Source of the DNA: an uncultured Eubacteriales bacterium
Lineage (GTDB): Bacteria > Bacillota > Clostridia > Peptostreptococcales > Anaerovoracaceae
NCBI GenBank assembly: GCA_902796875.1
Contig: CADBQT010000238.1
Span: 1 to 10,580 of the forward strand
Direction of reading: 5' to 3'
Length of the DNA stretch: 10,580 nucleotides
The notes below the pieces were generated by a model that was given only the letters and a program-made list of their open reading frames with translations, did not search any database and was not told the DNA's origin. The translations under genes and the position numbers were made by a program. Each line of letters begins with the position of its first letter. Within the stretch, counting starts at the first letter, position 1. Of this stretch, positions 1-9,530 are shown one piece after another.

Positions 1-179
1 GCACCATCTGGCTCATCGGCGTGCCCCTGGCCTTCATCACCTCTCTGAAGCTCCTCTGGCCCGTCTGGCTGGCGGTGCTGTCGGTAAAAACCGAGGGCGT
101 GGTCAAGGGGATCATCCTGACCAGAAGGTTCATCAGCAGGAAGTGGATGAACACGGTGATCGAGGGAATAGAAGAGTGA
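1..179 (+). CDS. C-terminal end of a membrane transporter, probably MATE-family efflux protein (partial)
   Basis: The frame beginning at base 3 is open for 58 codons to a TGA at 177-179; the 5' part lies outside the window. The fragment starts with a hydrophobic stretch (TIWLIGVPLAFITSLKLLWP) that looks like a last membrane helix. A second hydrophobic patch follows (PVWLAVLSV), then a basic tail with EGVVKGIILTRRFISRKW near the end. The order hydrophobic helix, 'PVW', 'E-x-V-K-x-I', 'RRF-x-S-x-KW' is what I recall from the C-terminus of clostridial MATE (Na+- or H+-coupled multidrug/toxin extrusion) proteins. That is family memory, not an alignment. The gene ends about 40 bases before the atp promoter, so it belongs to a separate unit. 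Another polytopic transporter is possible. Confidence 0.55.
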   Translation, partial: TIWLIGVPLAFITSLKLLWPVWLAVLSVKTEGVVKGIILTRRFISRKWMNTVIEGIEE

Positions 180-218
180 TTTGTTTGTGCTGACACTTTT
201 TTAACTTTCAGAAATCGG

Positions 219-246
219 TTGATAAAACAGCAAAAATGTGTATAAT
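219..246 (+). promoter_or_regulatory. Sigma-A-type promoter of the atp operon
   Basis: A TTGATA box (219-224, five of six matches to TTGACA) is followed after 16 bases by a perfect TATAAT box (241-246). A TGTG just upstream of the -10 resembles the extended -10 of Gram-positive promoters but is offset by one base. The region is clearly more AT-rich than the flanking coding DNA. Transcription would start near 252-254, giving a short leader of about 25 bases before atpI. No operator-like palindrome or riboswitch fold is visible, which fits constitutive, growth-linked expression. Confidence 0.8.
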
Positions 247-278
247 TAATACCAGACTTGTACAGAGGGGAAGTTGTT

Positions 279-731
279 ATGGGGGACATGAAGAATTTCA
301 AAAAAGAAATCCTCCTGTCCGCTTTGGGTATGGCTGTTTTGGCCGAACTGATCTCCCTGGCCGTCATCGGTCCAAGCCTCTGGTTCAGCGGAGGATTGGC
401 TGTCGGAACGGCGGTGACCATGATCTGTTTCCTGATCCTGACCCGAACCGGGGCGCTGACGGAGATCATGAAAAAGGGCGGGATCATAGTTTTGGGATAT
501 TTTGCGAGAATGCTCCTTTATGGAGTTGTCTTTTTCCTCTGTATCCGGGCGAACGTCACCTGCGGATTCGGATGTCTTGCCGGGTTCATCACCCTTCACT
601 TCGGCATTCTCGTCCTGTACGGCATCGTCTACAAGCTCATTCTGAAAAAGAAAAATCCGCTCAACGACTGGACAGAGCCGAAGGAGTGGAACGATCTCAG
701 CGTCTACGACGATGAGGACGAAGACTGGTAG
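279..731 (+). CDS. atpI: ATP synthase accessory protein I (AtpI)
   Basis: This is a 150-residue protein with four predicted membrane helices, at about residues 11-30, 38-55, 68-88 and 95-122, and a strongly acidic tail (DDEDEDW at the end). AtpI proteins are known to help assemble the c-ring or to affect Mg2+ supply. They are poorly conserved in sequence, so the call rests on size, topology and position as first gene before atpB. I chose the ATG at 279, preceded by AGAGGGG at 264-270 with eight bases of spacing. The frame is open back to a TTG at 258, but that sits only a few bases after the predicted transcription start and has no ribosome site. An ATG at 288 is a less likely alternative. 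The gene is nine bases from atpB. Confidence 0.78.
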   Translation: MGDMKNFKKEILLSALGMAVLAELISLAVIGPSLWFSGGLAVGTAVTMICFLILTRTGALTEIMKKGGIIVLGYFARMLLYGVVFFLCIRANVTCGFGCLAGFITLHFGILVLYGIVYKLILKKKNPLNDWTEPKEWNDLSVYDDEDEDW

Positions 732-740
732 GAGGAGAGC

Positions 741-1442
741 ATGGAAGTAGGTCCAAGAATAATCTTCAGTATCGGAAGTGTGAACTTCACTGAGACGGTC
801 ATCTTCGGATGGATCATCAGTATCATCATTCTGATCTTCGCCTTCTGCGCCACCAGAAACATGCAGCGGATCCCCAAGGGGGCCCAGCTGGTTGGAGAAC
901 TTCTGGTAGGCTTTATCTACAAAATGGTCAAGGACACGATGGGTGAGATCGGTGAGCGGTTCACCCCCTACATGGGGACCCTCATCGTTTTCCTCGGTTT
1001 CGGAAGCATGCTGGGCCTGCTGGATCTGCGGCCCATCACGGCGGACCTGAACTGCACCGGCCCCCTGGCCCTCATTTCGTTCATCATGATCCACTACAAT
1101 TCGATCCGGGCCAGAGGCTTCATCGGCTACAACAAGCACATGGCTTCGCCTTATCTTTGGATGTGGCCTTTGAACCTGATGAGTGAGTGCATGTTCCCCA
1201 TCACACTGGCCTGCCGAATCTTCGGTAATATCTTCGCCGGCGTTATCGTCATGACGCTGGTCTACAGCGGTCTGGCCACGGCGTCTCACGCCCTGGGATC
1301 GGTCGTTCCCTTCTTCCAGATCGCATTCCCGCTGCCTCTGAACTTCTGGTTCGATATGTTCGAGCCGATTCTGCAGGCATACATCTTCACAATGTTAACC
1401 ATGGTGTTCATCGCCAACGGCAGGACCGTTGACGAGGACTAA
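741..1442 (+). CDS. atpB: F-type ATP synthase subunit a
   Basis: Subunit a (233 residues) is the membrane stator of Fo and forms the two ion half-channels against the c-ring. Hydrophobic helices are visible at about 18-37, 78-95, 107-120, 152-180 and 185-225. The essential arginine is R159 in ACRIFGNIFAG (equivalent to E. coli R210). The last helix has the family pattern LQAYIFTML at 211-219, and D205 sits seven residues before Q212, where E. coli has H245 and mitochondria have Glu. V168 replaces the Glu (E. coli E219) or His usually found in AGE/AGH after the arginine. The start is preceded by GGAGGAG with good spacing, nine bases after the atpI stop. Length is typical for clostridial subunit a. 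Confidence 0.96.
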   Translation: MEVGPRIIFSIGSVNFTETVIFGWIISIIILIFAFCATRNMQRIPKGAQLVGELLVGFIYKMVKDTMGEIGERFTPYMGTLIVFLGFGSMLGLLDLRPITADLNCTGPLALISFIMIHYNSIRARGFIGYNKHMASPYLWMWPLNLMSECMFPITLACRIFGNIFAGVIVMTLVYSGLATASHALGSVVPFFQIAFPLPLNFWFDMFEPILQAYIFTMLTMVFIANGRTVDED

Positions 1443-1459
1443 CCGTAAAGTTAAGGTAG

Positions 1460-1738
<279 letters not shown>

Positions 1739-1788
1739 ATTGCAGGAGAGTTAGCACCGAGTTTAGATAAGGGAAGGAGGAAATACGG

Positions 1789-2301
1789 ATGGAATTACAT
1801 CAGGGCTTGATTGAGATCAACTGGACATCACTGATGGTCGTTTTGAACCTTCTCATCCTGTATATCATCCTGAAAAAATATTTCTGGGAAAAGATCCGTG
1901 CCTTCATGCTGGAACGGGAGAATGCCGTTCGGGATGCCTTTGACAGTGCGGAGGCCATGAACAAACGGGCCGACGAGAAGATGCGCAACTACAGCGCCCG
2001 GATCGCCAACGTCGAAGAAGAGGGCCGGGAGATCATCCGGGAGGCCCGTCAGCAGGCGGACGTCCAGGCGCAGGAGATCCTCAACGAAGCCAGGCAGCAG
2101 GCCAGCGACATGATGGCCAAGGCCGAGAAGAACATCGAGCTGGAAAAAGCCAAGGCCATGGAGGAGATGCGCCAGGAGATCGGAACACTGGCGCTGCTTG
2201 CAGCGGAAAAGATCGTCGGCAAAGAGATCGAGAACGTCGGTCAGGACGCGATCGTTGACGAGGTGATCGATCAGGCAAGGAGCACGGGATGGCAGAGTTA
2301 A
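1789..2301 (+). CDS. atpF: F-type ATP synthase subunit b (peripheral stalk)
   Basis: Subunit b (170 residues) is the stator stalk linking subunit a to delta and alpha. It has one N-terminal membrane helix at about 13-31 (TSLMVVLNLLILYIILKKYF), and the rest is a highly charged, Ala/Glu/Arg/Lys-rich helix forming a long coiled coil to about residue 148. A short EARQQA segment occurs twice, 15 residues apart (85-90 and 100-105), consistent with the non-heptad periodicity of b dimers. GGAAGGAGG at 1772-1780 supports the ATG at 1789. Only one b gene is present, so the stalk is probably a homodimer. Its 3' end overlaps atpH by 13 bases. Confidence 0.95.
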   Translation: MELHQGLIEINWTSLMVVLNLLILYIILKKYFWEKIRAFMLERENAVRDAFDSAEAMNKRADEKMRNYSARIANVEEEGREIIREARQQADVQAQEILNEARQQASDMMAKAEKNIELEKAKAMEEMRQEIGTLALLAAEKIVGKEIENVGQDAIVDEVIDQARSTGWQS

Positions 2302-2828
2302 CCGTCGATATGACCTACGGGACGGCGCTCTTTGAGGCCGCCACGGAACAGGGAAAAACGGAACAGATCAAAGAGGAAGCTCAGACCGTTCTGGACATCA
2401 TGGATGCGGAACCGGACCTGAAGGCCTTTGTGAACTATCCGGCCATATCCGCCGAGGAAAAGAAAAAGACTCTGCGGAACATATTTGAAGGAAAGATCTG
2501 CGACGAGCTGATGAACTTCCTGTACGTTCTCATCGACAAGCGTCGGATGGGACAGCTGAGCAGGATCATTCGGGTGTACGACGATCTCCTCAATCACGAG
2601 GAGGGGGTTGCCTATGGCACCGTCTATTCGGCTGTGCCTCTGGATGAGAAGCGCCTGGCGGAGATCGAGGAAGAGACCAGCAAGCTCCTCAAGGAGAACA
2701 TCAAACTGACCAATGAAGTCGATCCGTCCATCATGGCCGGGATCAAGGTCCTGGCTGAGGGGAAGGTTATCGACGCTTCCTTCAGAAAACGGCTTGACGA
2801 GATGGCAAGCCAGATGAACCTATCGTAA
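2289..2828 (+). CDS. atpH: F-type ATP synthase subunit delta
   Basis: Delta (179 residues) sits on top of F1 and ties it to the b stalk. The N-terminal helical domain (about 1-105) includes the family-typical pattern Y-G-x-A-L-F near residue 10 and a central 'F-V-N-Y-P-A-I-S-A-E-E-K' region near 47-58. The C-terminal domain has VPLDEKRLAEIEEETSKLL followed by DPSIMAGIKV, matching the conserved 'D-P-x-x-x-G' pattern. The ATG at 2289 lies inside the end of atpF, 13 bases before that stop ends. Its ribosome site AAGGAG (2277-2282) is also within atpF, which suggests translational coupling. Length is normal. Confidence 0.94.
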   Translation: MAELTVDMTYGTALFEAATEQGKTEQIKEEAQTVLDIMDAEPDLKAFVNYPAISAEEKKKTLRNIFEGKICDELMNFLYVLIDKRRMGQLSRIIRVYDDLLNHEEGVAYGTVYSAVPLDEKRLAEIEEETSKLLKENIKLTNEVDPSIMAGIKVLAEGKVIDASFRKRLDEMASQMNLS

Positions 2829-4430
<1,602 letters not shown>

Positions 4431-4485
4431 GGCTGCCAGACGATTGAAGCGCCAGAAGGAATGAAACCATAAAGGAGGTGAGTGC

Positions 4486-5352
4486 GTGGCGACCGAAAGC
4501 ATACAGGATATCAAGCGGCGGATCAAGAGCGTGACCAGCACGGAGCATATCACCAATGCCATGAAGCTGGTGTCCGCAGGTAAGCTGCGTAAGGCTAAGG
4601 CGATCTACGAAAAGACCAACGCGAACTCACACTATCTGACCAATACGATCAGGGAACTGTTCAACAGCAGCCAGGAGATCCCCCAGGAATACCTGGCCGG
4701 CAACCGGGAAATCAAGACGACCTGCTATATTATCTGCACCAGCAGCCGTGGCCTTTGCGGAGGATTCAACAACAACATCCTCAAGGAGGCCCAGCGGGAG
4801 ATCGATACGGATCCGGAGAAGCCGGTCATCATCGCCATCGGGAGCAAGGGCAAGGAGTACTTCGAGAAGCGGGGCTACGGCATCCACAGCTCCTACCTTT
4901 CTCCGCCGGAGAGCATCTCCTTCCTGGAGAGCAAGGAGCTGAGCGAACCCATTATCGAAATGTACCGGAAGAAGGAGATCGACGAGGTCGTGCTCATCTA
5001 TACCGCGTTCATCAGCAGTATGGAGCAGGAGGTCCGGAACGTGACCCTGCTGCCCTTTGAGATCGAGAACGATCCCGAATACGAACCTACCTATAATCAG
5101 GTGGAGTACGAGCCTTCCGTGGAGGAAGTCTTCAACTACCTGGTGCCCAAGTACGTGGAGACCATGGTCTACTCCGCAGTCGTCGAATCGGCGACCTGTG
5201 AGCACGCCGCCCGGCGTATGGCCATGGAAAACGCCACCGACAATGCCCGGGAGATGCTGGAAGGTCTGAATCTGACCTACAACCGGGCCAGACAGTCGGC
5301 CATCACCGATGAGATCATCGAAATCGTCGCCGGATCGGAGGCGCAGAGTTAA
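4486..5352 (+). CDS. atpG: F-type ATP synthase subunit gamma (central shaft)
   Basis: Gamma (288 residues) is the rotating shaft inside the alpha3-beta3 hexamer. The N-terminal helix starts IQDIKRRIKSVTSTEHITNAM, a standard gamma beginning. The Rossmann-like middle has SRGLCGGFN (residues 87-95), and the C-terminal helix ends with ITDEIIEIVAGSEA (273-286). That matches the gamma signature except for Ser at 284, where Ala is usual. The start is GTG at 4486, chosen because a near-perfect AAAGGAGGTG (4471-4480) lies just upstream and the protein begins at the family-typical position. The spacers are 55 bases after atpA and 24 before atpD, with no hairpin evident in either. Confidence 0.97.
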   Translation: MATESIQDIKRRIKSVTSTEHITNAMKLVSAGKLRKAKAIYEKTNANSHYLTNTIRELFNSSQEIPQEYLAGNREIKTTCYIICTSSRGLCGGFNNNILKEAQREIDTDPEKPVIIAIGSKGKEYFEKRGYGIHSSYLSPPESISFLESKELSEPIIEMYRKKEIDEVVLIYTAFISSMEQEVRNVTLLPFEIENDPEYEPTYNQVEYEPSVEEVFNYLVPKYVETMVYSAVVESATCEHAARRMAMENATDNAREMLEGLNLTYNRARQSAITDEIIEIVAGSEAQS

Positions 5353-5373
5353 CAGTATAATGGAGGCAAGTAA

Positions 5374-6774
<1,401 letters not shown>

Positions 6775-6778
6775 TCCT

Positions 6779-7216
6779 ATGGCAGTAAACAGTGTAAAAC
6801 TTGAGATCATCACGCCGTCCAAGCTGTTTTATCGGGGCGAGGTAGACCTGGTCATCGTGACGACGCTGGAGGGAGATGAAGGCTTCATGGCCGGTCATTG
6901 CTGGGGCTGCAAACTCCTGGACATCGGGGAACTGTGGATCCAGGAAAAGGGCGCCGGCAAAGACGACTGGCGTGTTGCCGCAGTCGCCGGAGGCTTCATC
7001 GAGATCAAGGACAGCATCATCATCTACACCGATGCGGTGGAGTGGTCCGAGGATATCGATATGGACCGGGTGCTCAGCCAGAAGGCCATGGCCGAAGACT
7101 GGCTCACCAAGCACGAGGAAGACGGCGATCCCAACGACGTGATGAAGGCGAAGATCATCATCGCCAAGTCTCTGACCCGTTCCAACGTGGCCAGCGGCGG
7201 AGTCCGGCACCACTAG
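6779..7216 (+). CDS. atpC: F-type ATP synthase subunit epsilon
   Basis: Epsilon (145 residues) links gamma to the c-ring, and its C-terminal helices can inhibit ATP hydrolysis. The N-terminal beta-sandwich begins VKLEIITPSKLFYRGEVD and closes with VAGGFIEIKDSIIIYTDAVE (69-88), as in the family. The region normally reading G-x-L-P-G-H-x-P-L-x-T-x-L is instead EGFMAGHCWGCKLL (34-47), which is atypical. The C-terminal part has IDMDRV at 93-98, close to the I/L-D-x-x-R-A ATP-binding motif of bacterial epsilon, then two helices and a tail ending GGVRHH. The ribosome site GGAG (6768-6771) overlaps the last atpD codon and stop. Gene order and the beta-sandwich make the call secure despite the divergent motif. 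Confidence 0.93.
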   Translation: MAVNSVKLEIITPSKLFYRGEVDLVIVTTLEGDEGFMAGHCWGCKLLDIGELWIQEKGAGKDDWRVAAVAGGFIEIKDSIIIYTDAVEWSEDIDMDRVLSQKAMAEDWLTKHEEDGDPNDVMKAKIIIAKSLTRSNVASGGVRHH

Positions 7217-7237
7217 GCCGGAGAAAAGAAGACAGAG

Positions 7238-7282
7238 AAGACCACCCGGGAGGGTTGATATGCTCCTGCGTGGTCTTTTTTT
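7238..7282 (+). terminator. Rho-independent terminator of the atp operon
   Basis: AAGACCAC (7238-7245) pairs perfectly with GTGGTCTT (7270-7277), and a T-run covers 7276-7282. The 24-base interior can add an inner GGGAG/CTCCT stem, making a long interrupted hairpin. It starts 22 bases after the atpC stop and marks the end of the nine-gene unit. Confidence 0.8.
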
Positions 7283-7350
7283 GTGGAGCGGGAGTGACCC
7301 GTGGTCCCACCGGACCGGCCCGATTTTGTATACAATAAACAGGAAAACCC

Positions 7351-7379
7351 TTGAATGGGACGGGGCTTTATGGCATACT
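7351..7379 (+). promoter_or_regulatory. Possible promoter of the ArsB/NhaD-type transporter gene
   Basis: TTGAAT (7351-7356, four of six matches) is followed after 17 bases by CATACT (7374-7379, four of six), with TGG directly before it making a TGn extended -10. Spacing is ideal but the boxes are weak. The position after the atp terminator and about 60 bases before the next ribosome site is reasonable. A perfect 10-base palindrome TTGTATACAA lies at 7326-7335, just upstream of the -35. Confidence 0.4.
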
Positions 7380-7447
7380 AATTAAAGTGGCGTTTTTCGC
7401 CGCATTGCGTTTGAATATTCAGCGAGAGAAGGAGAAGGAGAAAGAGA

Positions 7448-8728
7448 ATGACCTCAATTCAAATCGTTGCGCTGGCCATCTTCGTAGCAGTCATCGGCGT
7501 CATCGTGTCCGAGAAGCTGCACCGGGCGGCCTGCGCCCTGATCGGAGCGATGCTGCTGGTCCTCATCGGCATCCTGGAGCCCAAGGAAGCGCTGGGATTT
7601 ATCGACTTCAACACCATCGGCGTCCTCATCGGTATGATGATGTTCGTGGCCGTAGTCAAGAACTCCGGCCTGTTCGAATATCTGGCCGTCAAGTCGGCAC
7701 GGATGGCCAAGGGCGATCCCTGGCGGATCATGGTCGCATTTATGATCATCACGGCGGTGCTGTCCGCGTTCCTGGATAACGTGACGACGGTCCTGCTCAT
7801 CGGTCCCATGACCTTCAGCATCTGCCAGAAGCTGGATCTTAATCCGGTACCGTACCTGATGACCCAGATCATCGCATCCAACGTGGGTGGTACGGCGACA
7901 CTGATCGGTGACCCGCCGAACATCATGTTGGGAAGCGCAGCGGACATCAGCTTCCTCCAGTTCGTCATCTATGACGGCCCCATCGTGGCCATCGTCATGG
8001 TCGCGACGATAATTTCGTTCAAATTCCTTTACGGCAGGGGACTGTCCGTGGCGCCGGAGAAGATGGAACTCATCATGCAGATGGATGAAAACGAGATGAT
8101 CAAGGATCGTATCCTCTTCATCAAGAGCGTTGTCATGATCTTCCTGGTGGCGGCCGCCTTCCTGCTCCACGATGCCCTGGAGCTGAAGACCAGCGTCATC
8201 GCCCTTTCCTGCGCAGCTCTGATGATCATGATCGGCGGTCAGGACGTGGAAGAGACCGTTCACGATGTGGAATGGCCCACCATCGTCTTCTTTGCCTTCC
8301 TGTTCATCGTGGTCGGCGGCCTGGAAAAGGTCGGCCTGATCCACATGCTGGCGGAGAGCCTCATCGAAGCCACGGGAACTCACTATGTGATCCTGATGAT
8401 CGTCATCCTCTGGGTGTCGGCCATCTGCTCGGCCATCCTGGACAACATCCCATTTGTCGCCACCCTGATCCCGCTGATCCAGACCATGTCGGCGGAGGGC
8501 ATCGACGTATGGCCCCTCTGGTGGGCGGTATCCATCGGCGCCTGCTTCGGCGGAAACGGAACCATCATCGGCGCATCCGCCAACGTAGTGCTCACCGGTA
8601 TTGCCGGCAGACGGGGCTACCCCATCACCTTCATCCAGTTCATGAAGATCGGTGCGCCCATGATGATCATGTCCATCGTCCTGGCGACGGGCTACCTGCT
8701 CGTCATCTTCGGCGGATACTGGAAATAA
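7448..8728 (+). CDS. ArsB/NhaD-family (P-protein-like, SLC13-type) ion transporter
   Basis: This 426-residue polytopic protein has about 10-11 hydrophobic helices and two homologous halves. Half 1 has FLDNVTTV (108-115) and SNVGGTATLIGDPPN (144-158). Half 2 has ILDNIPFV (330-337) and FGGNGTIIGASAN (367-379). The paired 'LDN' and 'GG-x-x-T-x-I-G-x-x-x-N' hairpin motifs are the hallmark of the ion transporter superfamily that includes ArsB, NhaD and the P protein. Members export arsenite, exchange Na+/H+ or carry organic anions, and the substrate cannot be set from sequence here. No arsR or arsC lies nearby, which argues weakly against arsenite. AAGGAG at 7435-7440 supports the ATG at 7448. Terminators on both sides suggest a single-gene unit. 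Confidence 0.85.
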   Translation: MTSIQIVALAIFVAVIGVIVSEKLHRAACALIGAMLLVLIGILEPKEALGFIDFNTIGVLIGMMMFVAVVKNSGLFEYLAVKSARMAKGDPWRIMVAFMIITAVLSAFLDNVTTVLLIGPMTFSICQKLDLNPVPYLMTQIIASNVGGTATLIGDPPNIMLGSAADISFLQFVIYDGPIVAIVMVATIISFKFLYGRGLSVAPEKMELIMQMDENEMIKDRILFIKSVVMIFLVAAAFLLHDALELKTSVIALSCAALMIMIGGQDVEETVHDVEWPTIVFFAFLFIVVGGLEKVGLIHMLAESLIEATGTHYVILMIVILWVSAICSAILDNIPFVATLIPLIQTMSAEGIDVWPLWWAVSIGACFGGNGTIIGASANVVLTGIAGRRGYPITFIQFMKIGAPMMIMSIVLATGYLLVIFGGYWK

Positions 8729-8757
8729 GGCCGAAAACGCCAATCGAAAAGACAACG

Positions 8758-8796
8758 AAAAGACGCCCTTTCCGCACTTGCGGGAAGGCGTCTTTT
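8758..8796 (+). terminator. Strong rho-independent terminator after the transporter gene
   Basis: AAAAGACGCC (8758-8767) pairs perfectly with GGCGTCTTTT (8787-8796). The stem continues with TTTCCGC/GCGGGAA after one bulged C and closes on a four-base ACTT loop. The A-rich left flank and T-rich right flank could make it work in both directions, although both neighbouring genes are on the + strand. It begins about 30 bases after the transporter stop. Confidence 0.88.
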
Positions 8797-8806
8797 GTTC
8801 TATCAT
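8778..8806 (+). promoter_or_regulatory. Weak candidate promoter overlapping the terminator, for the MBL-fold gene
   Basis: TATCAT (8801-8806) matches TATAAT at five of six bases. It has TTGCGG (8778-8783, three of six) 17 bases upstream, inside the right half of the terminator. Transcription would start near 8813, leaving a leader of about 15 bases with the ribosome site GGAGGAG. The strong terminator before the gene means some promoter is expected here, but the -35 is poor. Confidence 0.3.
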
Positions 8807-8835
8807 AGAGAGTGGTGGAGGAGTGCCATGATAGA
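8799..8835 (+). promoter_or_regulatory. Inverted repeat enclosing the ribosome site and start codon of the MBL-fold gene
   Basis: TCTATCAT (8799-8806) is the exact reverse complement of ATGATAGA (8828-8835). The right arm contains the ATG at 8828. The 21-base loop carries the ribosome site TGGAGGAG (8815-8822). As RNA this would place the start codon in a stem. As DNA it could be an operator across the presumed -10 box. Function is inference, and an eight-base match could be chance. Confidence 0.35.
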
Positions 8836-9505
8836 GAAAATCACGATCAACAAGCATAGCAGCATTCGCATCCAGGGGGACAAAGTGATCTACTTCGACC
8901 CCTATGAGATCGAGGAAGAGACCCACGATGCGGATGTGATCTTTATAACCCATGACCATTACGATCACTTCGATCCGGCTTCCATCAACAAGATCCTGCG
9001 GGACGACACGCTTCTGGTCATTCCGGGAAGCTGTTTTGAAGCCTGGTCCGATTCCGGGATCATTTCCACCCAGGTGGTGGAGATGGAGCCGGGGCAGACC
9101 ATGGACATCTACGGAATGGTGATCGAGACCGTTCCCGCATACAATGTGATGAAGCACTATCACCCCCGCCGCAACGAGTGGCTGGGATACATCGTCACCT
9201 TCGAGGGCCGGCGGATCTACGTGGCCGGCGACACGGATCTGACGGAGGAGAGCAAGGAAGTCCGGTGCGACATTGCCTTTGTGCCGGTAGGGGGCAAATA
9301 CACCATGACCCCCGGCAAGGCGGCGGAGCTGGTCAATATCATCCATCCCGATATCGCCGTGCCCACCCACTACGGGAGCGTCGCCGGCAAGCCGGGAGAC
9401 GGACGGCTGTTCAAGTCCATGGTGGATGACGGGATCATCGTCACCCTGCTGATCCGCCACAAGGCGGAGGAGGAAGAGGCGGCCGCCGAAGACATCGAAG
9501 AATAA
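8828..9505 (+). CDS. Metallo-beta-lactamase-fold metal-dependent hydrolase (UlaG-like, COG2220 type)
   Basis: This 225-residue soluble protein has no signal peptide. The metal-binding motif THDHYDH is at 41-47 (H42, H44, D46, H47). Further likely ligands are H112 in HYHPRRNEWLG, D135 in AGDTD (133-137) and H181 in PTHYGS (180-184). This pattern, with a short sheet and no extra domain, fits the UlaG-like branch of the MBL superfamily. Those enzymes act on varied small molecules such as lactones and phosphodiesters, so the substrate is unknown. The C-terminus is a Glu/Ala-rich tail (about 213-225). The start is ATG 8828 with TGGAGGAG upstream; the frame extends to a TTG at 8795, but that lies in the terminator. 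It is followed after 25 bases by an AMP-forming ligase, probably on the same transcript. Confidence 0.85.
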   Translation: MIEKITINKHSSIRIQGDKVIYFDPYEIEEETHDADVIFITHDHYDHFDPASINKILRDDTLLVIPGSCFEAWSDSGIISTQVVEMEPGQTMDIYGMVIETVPAYNVMKHYHPRRNEWLGYIVTFEGRRIYVAGDTDLTEESKEVRCDIAFVPVGGKYTMTPGKAAELVNIIHPDIAVPTHYGSVAGKPGDGRLFKSMVDDGIIVTLLIRHKAEEEEAAAEDIEE

Positions 9506-9530
9506 CCGAAAGAAACGAGGAAGAAACAAT

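Noticed and set aside
180..205. Possible terminator after the upstream transporter gene (GTG-CTGA-CAC followed by six T's).
   Set aside because: The stem is only three to four base pairs, too weak to support. The upstream gene may end here or read into the atp promoter.
258..278. TTG start giving atpI seven extra residues.
   Set aside because: It lies only a few bases after the predicted transcription start and has no ribosome site. ATG 279 has AGAGGGG at good spacing.
236..715. Open frame of 159 codons on the + strand overlapping atpI.
   Set aside because: It is a +1-type shadow of atpI. Its start overlaps the -10 box, it has no ribosome site, and its translation is Arg/Gly-rich, whereas the atpI frame gives four clean membrane helices.
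2034..2110. Repeated EARQQA segment in subunit b as a sign of recent duplication.
   Set aside because: Only six residues repeat, 15 apart, within a coiled coil where such periodicity is expected.
4431..4485. Possible regulatory element in the 55-base atpA-atpG spacer.
   Set aside because: No convincing hairpin, T-tract or promoter boxes were seen, only a strong ribosome site for atpG.
7260..7385. Small + strand frame of 41 codons starting inside the atp terminator, with GGGAGG six bases upstream.
   Set aside because: The start lies in the hairpin loop and the T-tract is inside the coding part. The peptide has no recognisable features, so the apparent ribosome site is better explained as the inner stem of the terminator.
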